A stretch of 64,000 nt of DNA, from positions 248,001-312,000 of the forward strand of contig NZ_UWFA01000449.1 of NCBI RefSeq assembly GCF_900601905.1, written 5' to 3'. The first letter of the stretch is position 1. Every line of letters starts with the position of its first letter. The position numbers were made by a program, and so were the translations under genes. Of this stretch, positions 1 through 8,232 are shown in pieces. The DNA is from Pseudomonas viridiflava. Lineage in GTDB: Bacteria; Pseudomonadota; Gammaproteobacteria; Pseudomonadales; Pseudomonadaceae. The notes beneath the pieces are model-generated. The model saw nothing but the letters and a program-made list of their open reading frames with translations, made no database searches and was not told the origin of the DNA.

Positions 1-387
1 GCCGCGGGTCGCGTTGGAGTACGGGCACACCTGGTGAGCGGCTTCGACCAATTGCTCGGCGTCGGCTTGTTCCAGGCCTGGCAGGCTGATGTGCAGGTCG
101 ATGTCCAGACCGAAACCGCCAGGGATCTGGCCGATGCCGACATGGGCAGTGATCGAGGCGTCAGCAGGGATGCTGCGTTTGCTCTGACCCGCGACGAATT
201 TCAGTGCGCCGATGAAGCAGGCCGAGTAGCCGGCCGCGAACAATTGCTCAGGATTGGTGGCCGCACCGCCAGCGCCGCCCAGTTCTTTGGGGGTAGCCAG
301 TTTCACGTCAAGGATGTTGTCGCTGGAAACGGCACGACCGTCACGGCCGCCGGTTGCAGTTGCGATAGCTGTGTAGAGAGTGTCCAT
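1..387 (-). CDS. ohr: Organic hydroperoxide resistance protein Ohr (3' end cut by window)
   Basis: Thiol peroxidase of the Ohr/OsmC family that reduces organic and lipid hydroperoxides in the cytoplasm with two cysteines. The 129 visible codons begin MDTLYTAIATATGG and carry both active-site cysteines in their usual contexts, Cys57 in GYSACFIGA and Cys121 in QVCPYSNATR. The family is about 142 residues, so only roughly a dozen C-terminal residues lie beyond the left edge. It is transcribed away from the adjacent MarR-type regulator at 669-1136, which is the usual ohr/ohrR pairing, and induction by organic peroxide through that sensor is expected. The assignment is secure from the motifs and the neighbour. 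Confidence 0.95.
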   Translation of the reverse strand, partial: MDTLYTAIATATGGRDGRAVSSDNILDVKLATPKELGGAGGAATNPEQLFAAGYSACFIGALKFVAGQSKRSIPADASITAHVGIGQIPGGFGLDIDLHISLPGLEQADAEQLVEAAHQVCPYSNATRG

Positions 388-464
388 GGTGTTACCTCAT
401 TGAATAATCGGAGCAAGGAAGTGAATTGTCGAACCAGCGTAGTGACTGGAATGGTTCAAAACTT

Positions 465-540
465 GTCTGTTTGCGCTAAATGTTTGCGCGCTAACTGAAT
501 GCCCGATAAATGTATCGCGCAAATAGTTTGTGCGCAAGAT
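465..540. promoter_or_regulatory. Candidate OhrR operator region upstream of ohr
   Basis: This stretch upstream of ohr holds repeated TTGCGC-type motifs: TTGCGCTAA at 471-479, TTGCGCGCTAA at 484-494, and an imperfect palindrome at 517-535 with GCGCAAA facing TTTGTGCGC. MarR-family regulators bind short palindromes in the promoter they control, so these are the likely OhrR sites. The sequence does not show which repeat is bound. Confidence 0.45.
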
Positions 541-629
541 AATATTTTTGAAGGAACACGTTTTTTTAAAAAATCAGGGAAATTCTTCGGGTCTCAGCCG
601 ACAAGAGACCGGTGAGTGATTCGTAGTTT

Positions 630-650
630 CCCGGCTAAAGCCGGTCCCAC
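630..650. repeat. REP-like palindrome, CCGGCTAAAGCCGG type
   Basis: Short palindrome with a CCGGCTnnAGCCGG core followed by TCCCAC, between ohr and ohrR. The same core recurs at 22178-22231 and 54577-54661, so it is a dispersed intergenic repeat of this genome. Confidence 0.7.
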
Positions 651-668
651 GAGGAGCAGTGCACCGCC

Positions 669-1136
669 TTAGACACTGCCCTGCAAATTGCCTCGCAACT
701 TGAGCAGCTCGGCCTGCAACTCAAACAGTTTGTCCAGTTCAAGGCCGCTGGCCGACAGGATGCAGCCGGGAACCATCAGGGCTTTTTTTTGCAAGGCCTT
801 GCCTTGTTCGGTCAGGCGTAACTGAACCACGCGTTCGTCTTCCTTGCTGCGGGTGCGGCTGATAAAACCTTCGCCTTCCAGACGTTTGAGCAGCGGCGTC
901 AAGGAGCCTGGATCCGTCAGCAAGCGGCTGCTGATCTCACCAACGGTAATGCCGTCCTGCTCCCAGAGCACCATCATCGCCAGGTATTGCGGATAGGTCA
1001 GGCCAAGCGCTTGCAGCAGCGGCTTGTAAACTTTAGTCATCAAAAGCGAGGTGGAGTAGAGGGCGAAACAGAGCTGGTTGTCGAGCAGCAAGGCATCGCA
1101 GTTGCTATCAGGAGTGGAGTCGGCAGCTGCGGTCAT
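669..1136 (-). CDS. ohrR: Organic-peroxide-sensing MarR regulator OhrR
   Basis: Winged-helix MarR-family repressor of 155 residues that senses organic hydroperoxides by cysteine oxidation. The reactive cysteine is Cys23 in LDNQLCFALYSTS, the signature OhrR context, and a second cysteine at 125 (MVPGCILS) fits the two-cysteine OhrR subgroup that forms an intersubunit disulfide. The wHTH spans about residues 45-110, ending in the wing motif SKEDERVVQLRLTEQG. The start at 1136 is chosen because GAGGAA lies 5 bases before it. An in-frame upstream ATG at 1160 lacks such a site. It reads in the same direction as ohr and probably represses it. Confidence 0.93.
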   Translation of the reverse strand: MTAAADSTPDSNCDALLLDNQLCFALYSTSLLMTKVYKPLLQALGLTYPQYLAMMVLWEQDGITVGEISSRLLTDPGSLTPLLKRLEGEGFISRTRSKEDERVVQLRLTEQGKALQKKALMVPGCILSASGLELDKLFELQAELLKLRGNLQGSV

Positions 1137-1327
1137 GGGTGTTCCTCGTAGATCGGTCATGGCACACAATTTAGTGCGGTGATCTTTGATGCGCCAGCTA
1201 AATTCCTCCCGCACTGCACCTGGAACGCCTCGAAATAGATGAAACCTTGCGAAGCAAAACGATCGGCGGGTTGCCTGCTTCGTCAGACTGGGTAGCATGC
1301 GTGCATTGAATGCAGAAGGGGCCCGGC

Positions 1328-2074
1328 GTGATTGAAGTGTTGATGTACGTGTTGCTGGGTGCTGCCATGGGCACACTGGGTGGGTTGTTCGGTATTGGCG
1401 GAGGGCTGGTGGCCATTCCCGCATTGGGGGTGTTGTTCGGGCTCGATCAACAACTGGCGCAGGGCACCGCATTGCTGATGGTGCTGCCTAACGTTCTGCT
1501 GGCGCTGTGGCGTTATAACCAGCGCAACCGCGTATCGCCGCGTAATGCCTTGATGCTGATAATTCCCAGTTTCTGCTTCGCCTGGCTGACGTCACTGTGG
1601 GCGGTGCGGCTTGATCCGCAAACCATGCGTATCAGTTTCGTCGGCTTTCTGATCGCGCTGACCCTGTTCAACCTCGCGCAGATGTACTGGCGCAAAGGTC
1701 AGGCCAGCGGTGAGCTGCGTCACGTCAATCAGCTCTGGCTGCTGGGTGTCGGCTCTGGAATCACCGGAGGGGTGTTCGGTGTGGGCGGCGGGGTGATTGC
1801 CACGCCGATCCTGACCAGCGTGTTCGGCGCGACCCAGGTGGTGGCTCAAGGCCTGGCCCTGGCGCTCGCCGCGCCGACCACGGGCATCACGCTGTTCATG
1901 TATGCCCTGCACGATCACGTCAACTGGGGCATGGGCATCCCGTTGGCCATCGGCGGGCTGGCGAGCATCAGTTGGGGCGTCAAATTGGCGCACTCCTTGC
2001 CCGAGCGCCTGCTGCGTTCGTTGTTCTGCGGGTTCCTGATCATCTGCGCGGTGATCCTGTTGTTCAAAATCTGA
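1328..2074 (+). CDS. TauE/SafE-family membrane transporter
   Basis: Integral membrane protein of about 248 residues from the TauE/SafE (DUF81) family, whose members are thought to export sulfite, sulfoacetate or other anions. The sequence shows the two glycine-rich family repeats, LGGLFGIGGGLVAIPALG near the N-terminus and TGGVFGVGGGVIATPIL near residue 150, with about eight hydrophobic segments. A GTG start at 1328 is preferred because GAAGGGG stands 7 bases before it. An ATG at 1310 in the same frame has no site. It converges on the LysR gene with only 6 bases between stops. The substrate cannot be read from sequence. Confidence 0.85.
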   Translation: MIEVLMYVLLGAAMGTLGGLFGIGGGLVAIPALGVLFGLDQQLAQGTALLMVLPNVLLALWRYNQRNRVSPRNALMLIIPSFCFAWLTSLWAVRLDPQTMRISFVGFLIALTLFNLAQMYWRKGQASGELRHVNQLWLLGVGSGITGGVFGVGGGVIATPILTSVFGATQVVAQGLALALAAPTTGITLFMYALHDHVNWGMGIPLAIGGLASISWGVKLAHSLPERLLRSLFCGFLIICAVILLFKI

Positions 2075-2080
2075 CGGCGT

Positions 2081-2935
2081 TCAGATCCTGAAGCCGTCGG
2101 CGATGTGCTCCGCCAGGCATTCCGTGATGGGCGAGATACTATGCGGGTTGCGCAGCAAAACGATACTGGCGGACGGCAATTGAGGAAGTCCTTCTGCCTC
2201 ACCCAAGATGCGTAAATCCGGCGTGATCAGGCTTTCCAGTTGCGCAGTCACCGCCAACCCGGCGCTGACCACGGCCATGATCGCCGACAGGCTGGCGCTG
2301 GTATAAGCCACCCGGAAGTCACGCTGCGCCGCGTCCAGCGCATTGCAGGCCCATTCCCGACAGAAGCAATCGGTATTGAACATCGCCAGAGGGATCGGGC
2401 TGTTTTCATGGGGACAAAAGCCCAGCGCCTCGGCCCAGACGAAACGCTCCTGACGAAGGGTCTGGCCGATCTCGGTCCCCGGTTGGCGGGTGACGATACT
2501 CAAGTCCAGGTCCTTGCGTTGCAGCAGCGACGCGGACGACTCGCAATGCACCTCCACCTGGATCAGCGGATAGGCCTGTGCGAAGCGCGACAGGATCCCC
2601 GGCAAAAAGCGCATCACGTAGTCGTCCGGGGTACCGATTTTCACCACGCCGACCATGTGCGGCTCGCGCAGGGTGTTGAATACCTCGCTGTGCAGTTTCA
2701 GGATGCGCCGGGCATAACCGAGCAATACCTGACCTTCGGCAGTCAAGCTGACGGTGCGCCCGTCGCGCTGGAACAGGGCGCGCTGCAGTACATCTTCCTC
2801 CAGACGCTTCATCTGCATGCTGACCGCCGATTGCGTGCGGTTCACCACCTCTCCCGCACGGGTGAATCCACCCTGATCGGCAATGGCGACAAAAGTGCGC
2901 AGCAGTTCGGTGTCGATGCTCGGATAGTTGGCCAA
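2081..2935 (-). CDS. LysR-family transcriptional regulator
   Basis: LysR-type regulator of 284 residues with an N-terminal winged helix (SIDTELLRTFVAIADQGGFTRAGEVVNRTQSAVSMQ, split here across residues 5-40) and a C-terminal effector domain from about residue 90. The likely start is a TTG at 2935, preceded by GGGAG and giving MANYPSIDTELL. An ATG at 2971 would add 12 poorly conserved residues. It is divergent from the DUF1127 gene at 3030, and the 94 bp between them would hold the shared control region. Target and effector are unknown. Confidence 0.85.
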   Translation of the reverse strand: MANYPSIDTELLRTFVAIADQGGFTRAGEVVNRTQSAVSMQMKRLEEDVLQRALFQRDGRTVSLTAEGQVLLGYARRILKLHSEVFNTLREPHMVGVVKIGTPDDYVMRFLPGILSRFAQAYPLIQVEVHCESSASLLQRKDLDLSIVTRQPGTEIGQTLRQERFVWAEALGFCPHENSPIPLAMFNTDCFCREWACNALDAAQRDFRVAYTSASLSAIMAVVSAGLAVTAQLESLITPDLRILGEAEGLPQLPSASIVLLRNPHSISPITECLAEHIADGFRI

Positions 2936-3029
2936 TACATCAATCTCCCAGATGCAGAGTATAAGAAACATTCGTTGGATTGATCATAGCTCCGGCGCGA
3001 GACTTTAGTCATCTCACACGGAGGGCAAG

Positions 3030-3257
3030 ATGATGAAAGGTCAAAAAGGTTATGTACTGGTTCAATCTCATGGCTCATTCACAGCGCGAGTGTTTACGTC
3101 CATCAAGGCTCGTGTTTCGCGCTGGTATGAACTGCATCGCCAGCGTCTGCAGCTGGCGAGGTTGAGCGACGAGGCCCTGAAAGACTTGGGGCTGAGCCGC
3201 GCAGACGTGTACCGCGAGAGCGAACAGCACTTCTGGAATGACACGATGAACCGCTGA
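3030..3257 (+). CDS. DUF1127 (YjiS-like) small protein
   Basis: Protein of 75 residues ending in the arginine-rich DUF1127 motif: WYELHRQRLQLARLSD, then ALKDLGLSRADVYRES. This domain occurs in many small Pseudomonas proteins, and in alphaproteobacteria short members affect RNA turnover and phosphate or stress responses, but no function is assigned here. GGAGG ends 5 bases before the first of two consecutive ATG codons at 3030. It faces away from the LysR gene, and I infer that regulator acts on it. Confidence 0.85.
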   Translation: MMKGQKGYVLVQSHGSFTARVFTSIKARVSRWYELHRQRLQLARLSDEALKDLGLSRADVYRESEQHFWNDTMNR

Positions 3258-3305
3258 CAGCGCCGGGCAGGATCGGTTAGCGTTGGGGCTTCTCAGGAGC
3301 TCCGT

Positions 3306-4520
3306 ATGACTTCAGATATGTCGCTCAAGCACGCCTGTCGCCTGGCGCTGGCCGCTCAAGGGTTCAATGGGCGGTCGCCTGCCAGCATCAAGGCGAGCCA
3401 TGTCACTCAATTGGTCGAGCGGCTGGGCGTGGTGCAGATCGACTCGGTCAACGCGTTGGTTCGCTCTCATTACCTGCCGTTGTTTTCCAGGCTGGGCAAT
3501 TACTCTCAGGCGTTGCTGGATCAGGCTGCCTGGAGTCAGGGACGGCAGCGCACACTGTTCGAATACTGGGGGCACGAAGCGTCCCTGCTGCCGATCAGCC
3601 TCTACCCCATGATGCGTTGGCGCATGCAGCGTGCCGCACAAGGTCAGGGCATCTATCAGCAGCTGGCCCGATTTGGTCGTGAGCATCAGCCGACCATCGC
3701 GCGTGTGCTTCAGGCCGTGCGTGAACTGGGCGCGCTGGGGGCCGGCAGCTTGAGCACCCGGCAGGAGCGCGCCGGACCCTGGTGGGACTGGAGCGCGGAA
3801 AAGCTGGCGCTGGAGTGGCTGTTTGCCGCCGGTCAGGTGACGGTGGCCGGTCGACGGGGTTTCGAGCGGCTTTATGATCTGCCCGAGCGCGTGCTGCCCG
3901 CTGCAGTACTTGAGTACCCACCGGTCATGGAAGATCAGGCGCAACGGACCTTGTTACTGCATGCAGCAACGGCGCTGGGGGTGGGAACTGAAAAGGACCT
4001 GCGTGATTACTTTCGCCAGGATCCTCTGCCCAGTCGTAAAGCCCTGGCCGAACTGGTGGAAGAGGGTGCCTTGCAGATCGTCCGGGTTCAGGGCTGGCGA
4101 CAACCTGCATTCTGCCTGCCGGACAGCAGGGTGCCGCGCAAGGTCGTCGCCAGTGCGCTGTTGTCGCCTTTCGATTCGCTGATTTGGGAGCGTGCGCGTA
4201 CTGAGCGGCTGTTCGATTTTCGCTATCGGCTGGAAATCTACACCCCTGCGCTCAAACGGGTTTACGGCTACTACGTGTTGCCGTTTCTGCACAACGAACA
4301 CATCGCCGCCCGGGTTGACCTGCGCGCCGAGCGAGCACTGGGGCGATTGGCTGTCCATGCGGTGCACGAAGAGGAGCCTGGGCTGGATGAGGAGGGCATG
4401 CAGGCGTTGGCTCACAACCTGCGGCAGTTGGCGGATTGGTTGGGGTTGCCGCAGGTGGTGATCAATTGTGAGCGTGTCAGTGGAGCACGCCTGAAAGTCG
4501 AGTTTGCGCGAAACCAGTAG
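3306..4520 (+). CDS. ycaQ: YcaQ/AlkX-type winged-helix DNA glycosylase
   Basis: Protein of 404 residues from the HTH_42 family (YcaQ, AlkX), whose E. coli member removes alkylated bases and unhooks interstrand crosslinks. The catalytic Q-phi-D motif is visible as Gln44-Ile45-Asp46 in LGVVQIDSVN. Streptomyces AlkZ has Q-phi-Q instead, so this belongs to the broader bacterial AlkX group. Further family markers are the FEYWGHEASLLP segment near residue 85 and the SPFDSLIWER segment near 290. AGGAG precedes the start by 6 bases. The stop codon TAG is also the beginning of a REP-like element (4517-4590), as discussed in the findings. Confidence 0.9.
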   Translation: MTSDMSLKHACRLALAAQGFNGRSPASIKASHVTQLVERLGVVQIDSVNALVRSHYLPLFSRLGNYSQALLDQAAWSQGRQRTLFEYWGHEASLLPISLYPMMRWRMQRAAQGQGIYQQLARFGREHQPTIARVLQAVRELGALGAGSLSTRQERAGPWWDWSAEKLALEWLFAAGQVTVAGRRGFERLYDLPERVLPAAVLEYPPVMEDQAQRTLLLHAATALGVGTEKDLRDYFRQDPLPSRKALAELVEEGALQIVRVQGWRQPAFCLPDSRVPRKVVASALLSPFDSLIWERARTERLFDFRYRLEIYTPALKRVYGYYVLPFLHNEHIAARVDLRAERALGRLAVHAVHEEEPGLDEEGMQALAHNLRQLADWLGLPQVVINCERVSGARLKVEFARNQ

Positions 4521-4590
4521 GAGCTGCCGAAGGCTGCGAACAGCGGTGTGTCAGCCCGAATGCTGTCGCAGCCTTCGCCAACGCCTACAG
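4517..4590. repeat. REP-like inverted repeat (TAGGAGC ... CCTACAG type)
   Basis: Imperfect long inverted repeat beginning GTAGGAGCTGCCGAAGGCTGCG and ending CGCAGCCTTCG...CCTACAG, lying between two convergent genes. Its first bases include the TAG stop of ycaQ. The arms could also act as a bidirectional terminator. The GTAGGAGC and CCTACAG ends recur at 33418, 51411 and 15958. Confidence 0.65.
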
Positions 4591-4594
4591 AAAA

Positions 4595-5941
4595 TCAGCG
4601 CTTCACCTGCTTGAGGGTCTCGGCAATCAAAAACGCCAGTTCCAGGGACTGGTCGGCATTCATGCGCGGGTCGCAGTGGGTGTGGTAACGATCCGACAGG
4701 CCGTCTTCTGTGATCGGTCGGGCGCCGCCAATGCACTCGGTGACGTTCTGCCCGGTCATTTCAATGTGGATGCCACCGGCGTAAGTCCCCTCGGCCTGAT
4801 GCACCTGGAAAAACTGTTTCACTTCACCGAGGATCTGCGCGAAATCGCGGGTCTTGTAGCCGCTGCTGGCCTTGATGGTGTTGCCGTGCATCGGATCCGA
4901 ACTCCACAGCACCTTCTTGCCTTCGCGTTCCACGGCGCGGATCAGCTGAGGCAAGTGGTCGCCGACCTTGTTGGCACCCATGCGCGCAATCAGGTTCAGG
5001 CGGCCGGGGTCGTTGTCCGGGTTGAGGATGTCGATCAGGCGGATCAGGTCATCGGTATTCATGCTTGGCCCGACTTTGACGCCAATCGGGTTGTTCACGC
5101 CGCGCAGGAATTCCACATGAGCGCCGTCCAGCTGGCGGGTGCGGTCGCCGATCCACAGCATGTGCGCCGAGCAATCGTAGAAATCATTGGTCAGGCTGTC
5201 GCGACGCACGAAGGCTTCTTCGTAATTCAAAAGCAGGGCTTCGTGGGCGGTGAAAAAAGTGGTTTCGCGCAATTGCGGCGAGGTGTCCATGCCACAGGCG
5301 CGCATGAACGCCAGGGTTTCGTCGATGCGATCAGCCAGCTGGCTGTATTTCTCGGCCAGCGCCGAGTTGGCGATGAAATCCAGGTTCCACTTGTGCACCT
5401 GATGCAAGTCGGCAAAACCGCCCTGGGCGAAGGCGCGCAGCAGGTTAAGCGTCGCAGTGGACTGGTTATAGGCCTGGATCAGTCGATCCGGGTCGGGTAC
5501 CCGGCTTTTTTCATCGAAACCGATGGCGTTGACGATGTCGCCGCGATACGCCGGGAAGGTTACGCCGTCGATGGTTTCATCGTTGGCCGAGCGCGGCTTG
5601 GCGAATTGGCCGGCCATGCGACCCACCTTGACCACCGGGCAACCCGCAGCGAAGGTCATGACGATGGCCATCTGCAGCAGCACCTTGAAGGTGTCACGGA
5701 TCTTGGCCGCCGAGAACTCGACAAAGCTTTCTGCGCAGTCCCCGCCTTGCAGCAAAAAGGCACGGCCCTGAGTCACTTCGGCAAACTGGCGGCGCAACTC
5801 TCGAGCCTCCCCGGCGAACACCAGCGGCGGGTAGCTGGCCAGCGTCTGCTCGACCTTGAGCAGGTGCGCAGCATCGGGATATTGAGGTTGTTGTTGAATC
5901 GGCAATGCCCGCCAGCTGTCGGGGCTCCAGGGTTGGCTCAT
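4595..5941 (-). CDS. 3-deoxy-7-phosphoheptulonate synthase, class II
   Basis: Class II (plant-type) DAHP synthase of 448 residues. It condenses phosphoenolpyruvate and erythrose 4-phosphate in the first step of the shikimate pathway in the cytoplasm. Family markers seen are LLQGGDCAESF (substrate and metal cysteine), VVKVGRMAGQFAKPRS, LWIGDRTRQLDGAHVEFLRGVNNPIGVKVGP, KVLWSSDPMHGNT and GGIHIEMTGQNVTECIGG. Length matches the short microbial form described for P. aeruginosa PA2843. Two ATG codons lie together at 5944 and 5941, and 5941 gives the standard MSQPWSPDSWR start. Upstream lies a 20 bp tandem repeat shared with the divergent gene. Confidence 0.95.
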   Translation of the reverse strand: MSQPWSPDSWRALPIQQQPQYPDAAHLLKVEQTLASYPPLVFAGEARELRRQFAEVTQGRAFLLQGGDCAESFVEFSAAKIRDTFKVLLQMAIVMTFAAGCPVVKVGRMAGQFAKPRSANDETIDGVTFPAYRGDIVNAIGFDEKSRVPDPDRLIQAYNQSTATLNLLRAFAQGGFADLHQVHKWNLDFIANSALAEKYSQLADRIDETLAFMRACGMDTSPQLRETTFFTAHEALLLNYEEAFVRRDSLTNDFYDCSAHMLWIGDRTRQLDGAHVEFLRGVNNPIGVKVGPSMNTDDLIRLIDILNPDNDPGRLNLIARMGANKVGDHLPQLIRAVEREGKKVLWSSDPMHGNTIKASSGYKTRDFAQILGEVKQFFQVHQAEGTYAGGIHIEMTGQNVTECIGGARPITEDGLSDRYHTHCDPRMNADQSLELAFLIAETLKQVKR

Positions 5942-6077
5942 CATGAACTCGAGGTCAGTGCAATCGGACTGGCATGTTAGCAGTTCGCAGCCCGACTGGC
6001 GCAGGCGCGCAGAACAGTGCAGGCTTGCGCGGTCAGTGACATCTGGAGCGCTCTTACCAGCCCCACGAGGCAGCAAT

Positions 6078-6117
6078 AGCGGATTGTCTGACACATCAGC
6101 GGATTGTCTGACACATC
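6078..6117. repeat. Perfect 20-bp tandem duplication
   Basis: The unit AGCGGATTGTCTGACACATC occurs twice head to tail at 6078-6097 and 6098-6117, between the divergent starts of the DAHP synthase gene (5941) and the SpeE-like gene (6195). It may be a duplicated regulatory site or a slippage product. Confidence 0.9.
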
Positions 6118-6194
6118 GCCATCGCAACCTGTGATGGCTCTCGCGGGGCGTGCGCTGCGGCACAATTTTATGTTCGATGGGAGACGAGGAAGTA

Positions 6195-6950
6195 ATGACT
6201 GAGGAGCGCGTGGAGCGGATTCTGGCCGAAGTGCACGACGACTTCGGCATGATTCGCGTGCTGGAAGTGGAGGATTACCGCTTTCTGGAATTCGGTGATG
6301 CCATCGAGCAGAGCTGCACCTTCACCGCCGACCCCAGTTGGCTTGAATACGATTACACGCGAGCGATGTTCATCGGCGCGCTGTGCCATGAAGCCCCCGA
6401 GAGCGCCCTGTTTCTGGGATTGGGCGCTGGCACGCTGACTCAGGCGTGCTTGAAGTTCCTGCCGCTTGAAGACGTTGAAGCTATCGAACTGCGCCCGGAT
6501 GTGCCACGTCTGGCGATCGAGTACATGGGCTTGGATGATGATCCACGTCTGTTTATAAGAGTGGGCGACGCTCTGGAGTTGCTGGAGACCGCAGAGCCGG
6601 CTGACCTTATTTTTGTCGACCTGTATACCGATGTCGGTCCGGGCGTCGGCCATCTGGCGTGGAAATTTCTCGAGAACTGCCAGAAACGCTTGAATGCCGG
6701 CGGCTGGCTGGTGATCAACCAATGGGCCGCCGACGACGGCAAGCCGCTGGGTGCAGCGTTATTGCGCGGCCTTTACCACCGCCATTATTGGGAACTGCCA
6801 GTAAAGGAGGGCAACGTGATCCTGATCGTGCCTGCCGATCTCGAGCAGAATCTGGACAGCGACGCGCTGATCGAGCGTGCCGAAGCTCTGGCGCCACGGC
6901 TGGGTTACTCGCTGTTGAAACTGATCAAGGACATTCGGCCAGCTACGTGA
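6195..6950 (+). CDS. Spermidine-synthase-like (SpeE fold) protein
   Basis: Protein of 251 residues with the Rossmann-like methyltransferase/polyamine-synthase fold. It shows the nucleotide-binding glycine motif LFLGLGAGTLTQACLKFLP near residue 80, an acidic strand end EAIELRPDVPRLA, then GDALELLE and DLIFVDLYTDVGPG. In true spermidine synthases the same positions bind decarboxylated SAM and polyamine. The short form here lacks the N-terminal beta domain, so activity is uncertain. GAGGAA about 7 bases before 6195 supports that start over an upstream ATG at 6150. It is divergent from the DAHP synthase gene. Confidence 0.78.
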   Translation: MTEERVERILAEVHDDFGMIRVLEVEDYRFLEFGDAIEQSCTFTADPSWLEYDYTRAMFIGALCHEAPESALFLGLGAGTLTQACLKFLPLEDVEAIELRPDVPRLAIEYMGLDDDPRLFIRVGDALELLETAEPADLIFVDLYTDVGPGVGHLAWKFLENCQKRLNAGGWLVINQWAADDGKPLGAALLRGLYHRHYWELPVKEGNVILIVPADLEQNLDSDALIERAEALAPRLGYSLLKLIKDIRPAT

Positions 6951-7021
6951 GGAGATTGCTCCTATCTGGACCAGGTTTTGTCTACGGCGGCGCGGCTGCG
7001 GCGTAGGCGGGATAGCCCATT

Positions 7022-7813
7022 CTAGACTCCTTTAAAAGCAGCCGGCCTGCGCTCCAGCATGGCCTGCAGCCCTTCCTTGGCGTCCTCGCTGCTCATCACG
7101 CTGTTGACCAATCCTGGCAATCGCAGCGCAGCAGCGGTTTCGCCCTCAAGCACGGCTTGTCGGGCAGAGGCAATGGTGGCACGGACCGCCAGCGGCGCCT
7201 GCTCGGCAATGCGTCCGGCCAGCAGCAGGGCATAGGGCATCAAGTCTTCAGTGGCAGTGACTTCCTGCACCAGTCCCATGCGACAGGCCTCCCGGGCGTC
7301 GAACTCATCTCCGGTCAACAGCCAGCGCATCGCGTTGCCCCAACCTGCAATCTGATGCAGGCGCAGCGTGGCACCGCCAAAGGCAAAAATCCCGCGCTGC
7401 ACTTCAAGTTGCGCAAAGCGGGTATTGCTTGCACACAAGTTGATATCCGAGGCGAGCATCAGCTCGATGCCCATGGTCAGGCAGTAGCCCTGGGCGGCGA
7501 CAATCACCGGCTTGCTGACTCGCGGCCCGGCAAATACGCCCCAGGGATCACAGCCACCTTCGGGCACTTGCCAGCCATTGATCAGGGCAGGCCCTGCTTC
7601 GGCCAGGTCCAGCCCGGCGGTAAAGTGCTCTCCATGGGCGAACACCACAGCGACCCGGGCCTGAGCATCGCGTTCGAATTCGCCGTAAGCCAGGCTCAAC
7701 TGGTTGAGCAGATCAAGATCAAAGGCATTGCGCTTGGCCACGCGATCCAGCCCTATGAGCATGACGTGATCATGCAATTCACGGCTGACGCGGCCTTTGG
7801 AAGAGGAGGTCAT
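7022..7813 (-). CDS. Crotonase/enoyl-CoA hydratase family protein
   Basis: Crotonase-superfamily enzyme of 263 residues, expected to hydrate or isomerise acyl-CoA thioesters in the cytoplasm. The CoA-binding and oxyanion segments are visible as KRNAFDLDLL, FTAGLDLAEAGP (about 65-80), and PVIVAAQGYCLTMGIELMLASDINL (about 100-125). The usual catalytic glutamates of enoyl-CoA hydratase are not clear, so the true reaction may differ. The start MTSSSKGRVSRE at 7813 is chosen from family length, and the ribosome site is weak. The gene is divergent from deaD across a 420 bp spacer. Confidence 0.85.
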   Translation of the reverse strand: MTSSSKGRVSRELHDHVMLIGLDRVAKRNAFDLDLLNQLSLAYGEFERDAQARVAVVFAHGEHFTAGLDLAEAGPALINGWQVPEGGCDPWGVFAGPRVSKPVIVAAQGYCLTMGIELMLASDINLCASNTRFAQLEVQRGIFAFGGATLRLHQIAGWGNAMRWLLTGDEFDAREACRMGLVQEVTATEDLMPYALLLAGRIAEQAPLAVRATIASARQAVLEGETAAALRLPGLVNSVMSSEDAKEGLQAMLERRPAAFKGV

Positions 7814-8232
7814 GTAGGAAGTCCCTGCGCTTTGAGTAGGATCGGAGGTGGGCTGCCTGACTGAATCGGTGAACCGTTTAAGCACCGCCACCAGTGATAC
7901 CGGGCCTTGTGCAAAATAGACACTCCTTGAGATTTGCGCAAAGCCTGTAGGGCTTGGACATCACCCGACATTTGCCGCGAAAAAAATCCTCCTTTTTTCG
8001 CGTAATTCCGGTATAGTGCGCGCCGGTCTTTAACAGGACCCTCGTCAAGGTATTGCAATTCCCCGAAGCCAGCTTCGGCTGCTTGTTCGCTCAGCGGACT
8101 ATCCTGGACGATCCATTCATCAAACGTTTTCGCAAATCCCCGCCGACAAAGCAGCCAGGGTGACTCTAGGGTCGTACACGGCACGCGCAGCTTTGGAGCA
8201 TGGGTCTTTGCGGATGCACTAGAGGCAGACCC
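7814..8232. promoter_or_regulatory. Divergent spacer with deaD promoter candidate and long leader
   Basis: This 419 bp gap separates the crotonase and deaD starts. A TATAGT hexamer at 8012-8017 followed by GC-rich GCGCGCC is a plausible -10 for deaD, although its -35 is weak. That would give a leader of roughly 210 nt, in keeping with the long 5' leaders of cold-shock helicase mRNAs. The leader contains small palindromes such as GAAGCCAGCTTCGG near 8064. Confidence 0.4.

Noticed and set aside
4676..5980. A 434-codon open frame opposite the class II DAHP synthase gene
   Set aside because: It is the exact antisense of a well-conserved gene and its translation shows no recognisable domain.
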